27,336 nt of DNA, taken from positions 1-27,336 of the forward strand of contig CAUHML010000039.1 of the NCBI GenBank assembly GCA_959606905.1. Reading direction: 5' to 3'. This DNA comes from an uncultured Bacteroides sp. (GTDB lineage Bacteria; Bacteroidota; Bacteroidia; Bacteroidales; Bacteroidaceae). Below are positions 20,826 through 27,336 of the stretch, piece after piece (within the stretch, counting starts at the first letter, position 1; each line of letters begins with the position of its first letter). A program made the position numbers and the translations under genes. The notes beneath the pieces were generated by a model. That model did no database searches. It was not told the origin of the DNA and saw only the letters and a program-made list of their open reading frames with translations.

Positions 20826-22142
20826 ATGAAAGTTTTAAAGTTTGGAGGTACTTCAGTAGGTTCGGCTCAGCGAATGAAGGAAGTAGCCAAATTGATTACC
20901 GATGGTGAACGTAAGATCGTGGTTCTCTCTGCCATGTCGGGTACCACAAACACATTGGTTGAGATTTCGGACTATCTGTACAAGAAGAATCCGGAAGGTG
21001 CTAACGAGATTATCAACAGACTGGAAACGAAATATCGCCAGCACATTGATGAACTTTATGCCACTCCCGAATATAAGCAGAAAGGTCTGGAACTTATCAA
21101 ATCTCATTTCGACTATATCCGTTCTTACACCAAAGACCTTTTTACGCTGTTCGAGGAGAAGGTAGTGCTGGCGCAGGGTGAGTTGATTTCTACCGCCATG
21201 ATGAATTACTATCTGCAGGAATGTGGTGTGAAGTCGGTTTTGCTTCCGGCTTTAGAATATATGCGTACGGACAAGAATGCTGAACCTGATCCTGTTTACA
21301 TCAAAGAAAAACTCCAGGTTCAGCTTGAGTTGCATCCCAATGCCGACATTTATATCACACAAGGTTTTATCTGCCGCAACGCCTATGGCGAGGTAGACAA
21401 TCTGCAACGTGGCGGCAGCGATTATACCGCTTCTCTGATAGGTGCGGCTGTCAATGCTTCCGAAATCCAGATTTGGACGGACATCGACGGTATGCACAAC
21501 AACGACCCGCGTATTGTGGACAAGACTTCTCCCGTGCGCCATCTTCATTTTGAAGAAGCAGCCGAGCTGGCATACTTCGGTGCAAAAATCCTGCACCCTA
21601 CCTGTATCCAGCCTGCTAAGTATGCTAACATCCCCGTGCGCCTGCTCAATACAATGGATCCTACGGCTCCGGGTACACTCATCTCCAACGATACGGAGAA
21701 AGGCAAAATCAAGGCTGTAGCTGCAAAGGATAATATCACAGCTATCAAAATCAAGTCCAGCCGTATGTTGCTTGCTCATGGTTTCTTGCGTAAAGTGTTT
21801 GAAATCTTTGAAAGTTACCAGACTTCTATCGACATGATTTGTACGTCCGAAGTAGGCGTATCCGTTTCTATCGACAATACCAAGCATCTCAACGAGATTC
21901 TGGACGATTTGAAGAAATACGGTACAGTGACGGTGGACAAGGACATGTGTATCATCTGCGTGGTAGGCGACCTCGAATGGGAGAACGTCGGCTTTGAAGC
22001 CAAAGCGCTCGATGCCATGCGCGACATACCGGTACGTATGATTTCTTTTGGCGGCAGTAACTATAACATTTCTTTCCTTATCCGCGAATGTGATAAGAAA
22101 CAGGCTTTGCAGTCGCTCAGCGATGCGCTGTTCAACGAGTAA
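20826..22142 (+). CDS. lysC: Aspartate kinase (monofunctional)
   Basis: 438 residues. It starts [17 protein letters not shown], with the K-F-G-G-T-S nucleotide motif. [14 protein letters not shown] and [15 protein letters not shown] are substrate and catalytic loops. The C-terminal third has two ACT domains ([29 protein letters not shown] and later [17 protein letters not shown]), implying feedback by an aspartate-family amino acid. No homoserine dehydrogenase part is fused. It makes aspartyl phosphate for lysine/DAP, threonine and methionine. A terminator follows, so lysA is a separate unit. Confidence 0.96.
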   Translation: MKVLKFGGTSVGSAQRMKEVAKLITDGERKIVVLSAMSGTTNTLVEISDYLYKKNPEGANEIINRLETKYRQHIDELYATPEYKQKGLELIKSHFDYIRSYTKDLFTLFEEKVVLAQGELISTAMMNYYLQECGVKSVLLPALEYMRTDKNAEPDPVYIKEKLQVQLELHPNADIYITQGFICRNAYGEVDNLQRGGSDYTASLIGAAVNASEIQIWTDIDGMHNNDPRIVDKTSPVRHLHFEEAAELAYFGAKILHPTCIQPAKYANIPVRLLNTMDPTAPGTLISNDTEKGKIKAVAAKDNITAIKIKSSRMLLAHGFLRKVFEIFESYQTSIDMICTSEVGVSVSIDNTKHLNEILDDLKKYGTVTVDKDMCIICVVGDLEWENVGFEAKALDAMRDIPVRMISFGGSNYNISFLIRECDKKQALQSLSDALFNE

Positions 22143-22162
22143 TAAAAGAAAACAGTAGATAT

Positions 22163-22198
22163 GAGCGCTTTTACCTTCTTGATAAAAGCGCTCTTTTT
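22163..22198 (+). terminator. Intrinsic terminator after lysC
   Basis: A perfect 10-bp stem GAGCGCTTTT (22163-22172) / AAAAGCGCTC (22184-22193) followed by TTTTT. It separates lysC from lysA. Confidence 0.8.
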
Positions 22199-22230
22199 AA
22201 CTAAACGAAGATATAACCCATAATAATTAT

Positions 22231-23391
22231 ATGAAAGGAACATTTCCTATTGACAAATTCCGCGAATTGCGTACCCCGTTTTATTATTACGACACGAAGG
22301 TGCTGCGCGATACCCTTTCCTGCATCCGTACTGAAGCGTCACGATACGATAACTATTCGGTGCATTATGCGGTGAAGGCCAATGCCAATCCTAAGGTTCT
22401 GACTATTATCCGTGAGAGCGGGTTGGGAGCGGACTGTGTGAGTGGCGGTGAAATCCGTGCGGCAATCAAGGCTGGTTTCCCAGCCGACAAGATTGTGTTT
22501 GCCGGAGTGGGTAAGGCAGATTGGGAGATAAATCTTGGATTGGATTATAATATCTTCTGCTTTAATGTAGAGTCCATACCCGAACTGGAAATTATCAACG
22601 AACTGGCCGCAGCCAAAGGCAAGGTAGCCAATGTTGCTTTCCGTATCAACCCCAATGTAGGCGCGCATACGCATGCCAACATCACTACCGGATTGGCGGA
22701 AAACAAGTTCGGTATCAGTATGGAAGATATGGACCATGTGATAGACGTGGCGCAGGAGATGAAAAATGTCAAGTTCATCGGGCTGCATTTCCACATCGGT
22801 TCGCAGATATTGGATATGGGCGATTTTGTGGCTTTGTGTAATCGTGTCAACGAATTGTTGGACAAACTCGAAGCCCGTCAGATACGTATCGAACACGTTA
22901 ATGTGGGCGGTGGACTCGGCATTGATTACGGACATCCCAACCGTCAGCCTGTACCCGATTTCAAAAGCTATTTCGAAACCTACGATAACTGCCTGAAACT
23001 CCGTTCCTATCAGACACTTCATTTTGAATTGGGGCGTTCGGTAGTGGGGCAGTGCGGTTCGCTTATTGCAAAGGTTTTGTATGTAAAGCAAGGTACTAAT
23101 AAGCAGTTTGCCATTCTCGATGCAGGTATGACGGATTTGATTCGTCCCGCACTCTACCAGGCATTCCATAAGATAGAGAACATCACTTCCGATGCTCCAC
23201 AGCAAACCTATGATGTAGTGGGGCCTATCTGCGAATCATCCGATGTCTTTGGCAAGGCTGTCGATTTGAACGGTGTGAAGCGTGGCGACCTTATAGCCCT
23301 TCGCTCTGCCGGAGCTTATGGTGAAATCATGGCTTCAGGTTATAACTGCCGTGAGTTGCCGCAAGGTTATACATCGGACGAACTGGTATAA
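22231..23391 (+). CDS. lysA: Diaminopimelate decarboxylase
   Basis: 386 residues, a fold-type III PLP enzyme. The PLP lysine is in HYAVKANANP. HFHIGSQ and HVNVGGGLGIDY are the barrel motifs with the phosphate-binding glycines. GPICESSDVFGK and SAGAYGEIMASGYN are the C-terminal domain motifs with the dimer-contributed Cys-Glu. It converts meso-DAP to lysine. It functionally follows lysC but has its own start region after the lysC terminator. Confidence 0.97.
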   Translation: MKGTFPIDKFRELRTPFYYYDTKVLRDTLSCIRTEASRYDNYSVHYAVKANANPKVLTIIRESGLGADCVSGGEIRAAIKAGFPADKIVFAGVGKADWEINLGLDYNIFCFNVESIPELEIINELAAAKGKVANVAFRINPNVGAHTHANITTGLAENKFGISMEDMDHVIDVAQEMKNVKFIGLHFHIGSQILDMGDFVALCNRVNELLDKLEARQIRIEHVNVGGGLGIDYGHPNRQPVPDFKSYFETYDNCLKLRSYQTLHFELGRSVVGQCGSLIAKVLYVKQGTNKQFAILDAGMTDLIRPALYQAFHKIENITSDAPQQTYDVVGPICESSDVFGKAVDLNGVKRGDLIALRSAGAYGEIMASGYNCRELPQGYTSDELV

Positions 23392-23418
23392 GTGCAGTAC
23401 AAGATTTGAATGATTTAT

Positions 23419-23459
23419 CAAGCACGGGAACATCCTTTTTGTTTCTGTGCTTGTTTTTT
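23419..23459 (+). terminator. Intrinsic terminator after lysA
   Basis: CAAGCAC (23419-23425) pairs with GTGCTTG (23447-23453), with extra GAAA/TTTC pairing inside, followed by TTTTTT. Confidence 0.7.
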
Positions 23460-23518
23460 ATAGCTACCTGATTTTTTTGTTGTATTTTTACAGCATTAAT
23501 ATCTGATATAAATCCATT

Positions 23519-25861
23519 ATGAAACACAAGTCGATTTTCTTTTCACTTAGCCTGATATTTAGTTCGTTTTGTCTTTCAGCGCAGGAATTGCCGAAAGAAG
23601 TGGTCTGGCAAGAGATAGAGGGAGTTAATGTACCGATTCCGCCTCAGACGCATCCCCGTTTGTATGTTCGCTCATCCGATTTACCCGCGTTGAAGGAACG
23701 CCTGAAAACTCCTCAGGCACAGCAGACACTTTCTCTTATGAAAGAGCTGAGCAAAGACCGCACTCCGGCCGAAGAAGCTGCCGTTACAAACCGCGGTTTC
23801 CGCTATTATTACGAGATGCGCGGCGTTACATCGCGGGTGCAGTTGCAAGCCCTTGACTATCTGTTGGAAGGTGACAAACGTTTGGCACGCCGTGCCATTA
23901 CAGCCATGCTCGATACGTTGCAGCGTGCCTCTTTCGGCACTCGTTCCGACTTGTCGCGGGCCAGCGGAGCCATGCTGATAACGGGGGCTATGGTATATGA
24001 CTGGTGCTACGACCTGATGAAGAGTTCCGAGAAGCAGGCTTATATCAAAGAATTTATCCGTCTGGCAAAGAGTATGGAATGCGGTTATCCGCCACGCAAT
24101 AACCAACCCATAGCGGGGCATCCGTCAGAGTGGATGATTATGCGCGATATGCTGTCGGCAGGCATTGCCATTTATGATGAATATCCCGATATGTACAATC
24201 ATGTCATTACCATGCTCTATCGTGATTATATCCCGGCACGCAACTATTTTTACGAAGGGCAGAACTATCACCAGGGCACGAATTATGTACATGTCCGCTT
24301 TGCCTGTGACCTCTTTCCTTTATGGATTCTGGATAAGATGGGAGCCGGTAGCATTTACAGCTCTTCGGCGAGGTTCGTACTCTACGACATTATCTACCGC
24401 CGGCGTCCCGACGGAGTGTTGATGCCTGCGGGCGATGATTATCCGCAGAACCGTCCCGCATTGCTTACCATGCCAACGCCTATGTTCTTGGCTTCCAGCT
24501 ATTATAAAGACGAGTACCTGGCTTATGAATTCGAGCGTAATCCCCGGTTGGACAAGTCGGGCAACGAGTCCATGAACCATTGTTTGATATACGAACTGTT
24601 GTGGCGTGACTACACCCTGAAAGGCAAGGCCCCCGACCACCTTCCTTTGACACGTTATTCCGGTACTCCCTACGGCTGGATGATTGCCCGTACCGGTTGG
24701 GATGCCAACTGCGTGATTGCCGAGATGAAAATTAATGAGCAATTCGTGGGTAACCACCAGCACATGGACGGCGGCAGTTTCCAGATTTACCACAAAGGGC
24801 CTTTGGCTATCGATGCCGGTGCTTATAGCGGTAGTTCGGGCGGTTATAACAGTCCCAACAACAAAAATTACTTCAAACGCACCATTGCCCATAATTCATT
24901 GCTGGTGTACGATCCTGACGAAAAGTTCGGCTGTTGGAACTATGGCGGGGGTGGAAAGACACGGTTTGCAACCAATGATGGCGGGCAGCGTATGTGCGGC
25001 GAAGGTTGGAAAACCTGCAATTCGCTCGACAGCCTTTTGTCCGAGGAATATACGGTAGGTAAAGTGTTGGCTCATGGATTTGGTCCTGACGCGCAGGCTC
25101 CCGATTATTCTTATTTGAAGGGGGATATAACACAAGCCTATACCCGGAAAGTGAAAGAGGCGAAACGTTCTTTTGTATTCCTTAACCTGAAGTCCGAAAC
25201 CGTGCCTGCCGCACTTATTGTATATGATAAAGTATCGGCTTCCAATCCCGATTTCCGCAAATACTGGTTGCTGCATAGCATCGAAGAACCCACGCTTGAA
25301 GGTAATACTTTCACCGTGCGGCGCACCAAAGACGGTGATAGCGGTATGCTGCACAACACCGTCCTTTTACCTCAGGCGGATAATCTTCGTATCGATAAGG
25401 TTGGCGGTCCCGGCAAAGAAAACTGGGTATTCGGCACTAACTATCCCAACGATGCCGTAGCCCCTTATCTTGACAATGCCAACGAGCGCGGAGCCTGGCG
25501 GGTAGAAGTTTCACCCGTTGCCCCTGCCGTTACCGATAACTTCCTGAATGTGATACAGGTTGCCGATAACCGATGCAATCGGTTGAACGCAGTGCAGCGT
25601 ATTGAGGATGACCGGATAGTAGGTGTTCAGTTAGCCGATCGTGTCGTTACTTTTGCCAGGAGCAGCGAACCGCTGCAGAAAGATTTTACCCTTACAGTTA
25701 ACGGTACGGGTACATATAAATTTGTCATTACCGACCTTAAAGCAGGAAACTGGCAAGTAAAGAAGGACGGTCGCATCTTTATTCCGTTGACCGAGGTGCA
25801 GGCTTCCGATGGAGTGCTTGCTTTTGAGGGGAGTGCCGGTAGTTATGAATTTTGTAGGTAA
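23519..25861 (+). CDS. Exported heparinase II-type polysaccharide lyase (heparin/heparan sulfate lyase)
   Basis: 780 residues. Signal peptide MKHKSIFFSLSLIFSSFCLSAQ, likely cut near residue 21-22, giving a periplasmic enzyme. An N-terminal alpha/alpha toroid (about 40-400) contains the active-site region FYEGQNYHQGTNY. A beta-sandwich domain follows, with NEQFVGNHQHMDGGSFQIYHKGPLAIDAGAY, where the His is the expected second catalytic/metal region. Length and motifs match Pedobacter heparinase II (about 772 residues, PL21). It cleaves heparin/heparan sulfate by beta-elimination. No SusC/SusD, sulfatase or GH88 gene is next to it, so it is an orphan outside a visible utilisation locus. Substrate is inferred from family. 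Confidence 0.85.
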   Translation: MKHKSIFFSLSLIFSSFCLSAQELPKEVVWQEIEGVNVPIPPQTHPRLYVRSSDLPALKERLKTPQAQQTLSLMKELSKDRTPAEEAAVTNRGFRYYYEMRGVTSRVQLQALDYLLEGDKRLARRAITAMLDTLQRASFGTRSDLSRASGAMLITGAMVYDWCYDLMKSSEKQAYIKEFIRLAKSMECGYPPRNNQPIAGHPSEWMIMRDMLSAGIAIYDEYPDMYNHVITMLYRDYIPARNYFYEGQNYHQGTNYVHVRFACDLFPLWILDKMGAGSIYSSSARFVLYDIIYRRRPDGVLMPAGDDYPQNRPALLTMPTPMFLASSYYKDEYLAYEFERNPRLDKSGNESMNHCLIYELLWRDYTLKGKAPDHLPLTRYSGTPYGWMIARTGWDANCVIAEMKINEQFVGNHQHMDGGSFQIYHKGPLAIDAGAYSGSSGGYNSPNNKNYFKRTIAHNSLLVYDPDEKFGCWNYGGGGKTRFATNDGGQRMCGEGWKTCNSLDSLLSEEYTVGKVLAHGFGPDAQAPDYSYLKGDITQAYTRKVKEAKRSFVFLNLKSETVPAALIVYDKVSASNPDFRKYWLLHSIEEPTLEGNTFTVRRTKDGDSGMLHNTVLLPQADNLRIDKVGGPGKENWVFGTNYPNDAVAPYLDNANERGAWRVEVSPVAPAVTDNFLNVIQVADNRCNRLNAVQRIEDDRIVGVQLADRVVTFARSSEPLQKDFTLTVNGTGTYKFVITDLKAGNWQVKKDGRIFIPLTEVQASDGVLAFEGSAGSYEFCR

Positions 25862-25872
25862 TAATTTTAAAT

Positions 25873-25915
25873 AAACAATAGAGCAGGTATTTAACTTGTT
25901 CTATTGTTTCTGTTA
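25873..25915 (+). terminator. Terminator-like hairpin after the lyase gene
   Basis: AAACAATAGAGCA (25873-25885) pairs with TGTTCTATTGTTT (25897-25909) with one G-U. The T-rich end is short (TTTCTGTT). Confidence 0.5.
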
Positions 25916-25943
25916 TTTGCACTGTTGATAAAATAATGTAGTT

Positions 25944-26690
25944 ATGAAACAATACGAAGCTGTCATAGAAACCTTAGATAAGTTGGGTGGAGTCGCAACT
26001 TTAGGAGAGCTGAACAGAGAAGTTTTTAAAATAAGCGACTGTGAATGGAAAACAAAAACTCCATTTGCCAGTATCCGCCGCATTGTGCAACAGACTAAGG
26101 GGATCTATAAGATAAAGCCCGGATTATATGGACTTGAGAAGTATAGAAAACAAATAGAAGATAGGGGGATTATTGTAGAAACCGAGAAGAACAAAGATTC
26201 AAATGATGTTATAATGTTCAACCATACTTACTATCAAGGTATTCTATTAATAATAGGGAAGTTCCGTAACATGCAGACTTTCGTACCCAAACAAGATAAA
26301 AACAAGAAATTCTACGATGGGCACAAGTTACACGAACTTTCTACTCTTGCAGAACAGCCGCCTTATTCCTATCCTCAACTGATAAAGCGCAGTGCTACTA
26401 TTGATACGATATGGTTTAACGGACGCAATATGCCTCATTCATTTTTTGAGATAGAGCATTCTACGGACATCCAGAACTCTTTGCTGAAATTCAACGACCT
26501 GCAAGATTTCTATGTAAGAATGGCTATTGTTGCCGATATAAAACGCAAACCGGAATTTGAAGCTAAGATGCGTTTTCATGCTTTCGATGATTTACGATTG
26601 AACAAACGTGTGTCATTTTTAAGTTATGATGCCCTTGTTAAGCAATACGAAATGGAGCAGGAAAAACAATCATTTGAATTTATCCTTTAG
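25944..26690 (+). CDS. HARE-HTH plus PD-(D/E)XK-like nuclease protein (restriction-endonuclease-like)
   Basis: 248 residues. The N-terminus (1-66) YEAVIETLDKLGGVATLGELNREVF....WKTKTPFASIRRIVQQ..GIYKIKPGLYGL is a HARE/HB1-type winged helix, a domain shared by bacterial restriction proteins and eukaryotic chromatin proteins. The C-terminal half has the order HKLHELSTL, SATIDTIWFN (Asp154), HSFFEIEHSTDIQNSLLKFNDLQ (Glu169, Glu171): the D...E-x-E layout of a PD-(D/E)XK nuclease with Glu in place of the usual Lys. No methyltransferase lies beside it, which suggests action on modified or foreign DNA. It sits in chromosomal DNA outside elements A and B. Confidence 0.6.
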   Translation: MKQYEAVIETLDKLGGVATLGELNREVFKISDCEWKTKTPFASIRRIVQQTKGIYKIKPGLYGLEKYRKQIEDRGIIVETEKNKDSNDVIMFNHTYYQGILLIIGKFRNMQTFVPKQDKNKKFYDGHKLHELSTLAEQPPYSYPQLIKRSATIDTIWFNGRNMPHSFFEIEHSTDIQNSLLKFNDLQDFYVRMAIVADIKRKPEFEAKMRFHAFDDLRLNKRVSFLSYDALVKQYEMEQEKQSFEFIL

Positions 26691-27130
26691 ATTTGCAAAT
26701 ACTTGCTTTTCTTTATTTCGTAATAAAATTAAAGATATTGCTCTTTTGGATAATATGGGACTATTGCCTGCACAAGAGGACTTTGCTTGCGGTTATGATT
26801 TACCCTTTTAATGAACATCCAAGAGTTCTTTGTTACGGTTGTTTTGGGTTTGAAAATATAGGTCTGTATAAAATAGTGCTCCCCGCACTTCACAGTGCAG
26901 GGAAGACACAGCAAACAAACAAATATTTCCGATTTTAAATAAAGAGGTATTCTTATCGGACGTTTTTGTTTTAGGTATTTAGAGTACTCTTAATATTTTG
27001 GAAATGGCAGTAGGATGTGGAATATGTGTCTGAAATCTTTTTTATCCATAATAAAAATGCTGTTTATTTATTTTTGTACATTAGATGAAAAACACCTGAA
27101 GATTATTTCGAAAAGAGGTTGTTATATACT
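26691..27130. other. Intergenic stretch without a supported gene
   Basis: About 440 bp, AT-rich. Short frames here have no protein character. A GC-rich hairpin, GCACT-tcac-AGTGC extended by flanking CCC/GGG with one mismatch (26882-26902), is the only clear structure; no T-run follows on the plus strand. A plus-strand TATTTTTG (27069-27076) fits a -7 box but leads into no gene. Confidence 0.5.
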
Positions 27131-27336
27131 TCACTCTTGGACACAACGTATTGTGAATGCGTGATTCCTTGCATTTATGGATGCTGGTGGAGTATAGCCA
27201 ACTGCGAAACCTAAATAATACGATGATGTATTTCCGCTGTATGCACTACTGCTCCAATAATAACCTCCTGCACCGGTACGGTACTGTTTTTTGTCAGCAG
27301 CATGCCAGTAACCGGAGGCAGGAAAACGAGTTACAC
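27131..27336 (-). CDS. C-terminal part of a FISUMP/fimbrillin-like surface protein (5' end beyond window)
   Basis: On the minus strand, the frame from 27334 to the TGA at 27133-27131 is open and reads TRFPASGYWHAADKKQYRTG, then GGYYWSSSAYSGNTSSYYLGF, then a segment ending NHAFTIRCVQE. The order R-(F/L)-P-A-(S/A)-G-(Y)...G-x-x-G-x-YWSS....LxF......RCV at the very end is the closing part of FISUMP-type domains in Bacteroides lipoproteins and fimbrillin-like adhesins. Only the last 67 codons are in the window, so signal peptide and domain order are unseen. It is convergent with the gene at 25944-26690. Confidence 0.6.
   Translation of the reverse strand, partial: VTRFPASGYWHAADKKQYRTGAGGYYWSSSAYSGNTSSYYLGFAVGYTPPASINARNHAFTIRCVQE

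Noticed and set aside
27069..27076. TATTTTTG promoter-like box
   Set aside because: It fits the -7 consensus but leads only to a 4-codon frame and then into the 3' end of a convergent gene; common in AT-rich DNA.

Overview
The window looks like Bacteroides chromosome (order Bacteroidales). Three things support this. First, promoters of the Bacteroides type recur (TTG - 19 bp - TAnnTTTG, for example before the tRNA and at 8754-8783). Second, many proteins belong to families typical of Bacteroidales (DUF3408, DUF3876, helix_turn_helix_17 proteins, an LVSC lipoprotein, a heparinase II-type lyase, a FISUMP/fimbrillin-like C-terminus). Third, the right half is a housekeeping block purU-hisH-hisA-hisF-hisIE-ftsE-like-lysC-lysA. 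I cannot name the species.

Layout. (1) 1-3761 is the end of a conjugative-transposon-like element (element B): a cut-off DUF3408 gene, two small HTH proteins, a DUF3876 protein, a long hairpin, a nucleoside-deoxyribosyltransferase/TIR-like effector candidate, and a tyrosine recombinase next to the junction. (2) 3762-15860 is a second, apparently complete integrative element (element A, about 12.1 kb). It is bounded by 14-bp direct repeats that copy the 3' end of tRNA-Asp(GUC). It carries HU, an AbiEii-like nucleotidyltransferase with an unusual partner, a DnaB C-domain protein, a DUF1643/lipoprotein/MazG-like operon with a divergent XRE regulator, an integrase/unknown/WYL operon, and an HTH/primase-like/replication-initiator-like module. 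(3) 15848-15921 is the intact tRNA-Asp used as the target. (4) 16304-23391 holds core biosynthesis genes for folate C1 turnover, histidine and lysine/aspartate. (5) 23519-27336 holds an exported heparinase-type lyase, a HARE-HTH/PD-(D/E)XK protein and the C-terminus of a surface-protein gene cut by the window edge.

How element A seems to be wired. The integrase operon (int, unknown gene, WYL regulator) and the HU gene, about 8.5 kb apart and in opposite orientation, share the same 19-bp palindrome (ATATGAC-N5-GTCATAT) and the same 19-nt leader sequence 47-49 nt before their start codons. A second shared box (TACGTC-N7-GTCG) replaces the usual -33 hexamer at three cargo promoters with TAnCTTTG -7 boxes. 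Both ends of the element carry GAGACC-type repeats that look like recombinase arm sites. A strong intrinsic terminator sits just inside the tRNA-proximal end of each element, as if each brings a replacement terminator for the tRNA it enters. An interleaved pair of 10- and 11-bp stems, able to form an H-type pseudoknot, lies in the leader of the replication-initiator-like gene.

All function calls come from reading motifs in the translated sequence; no database search was made.
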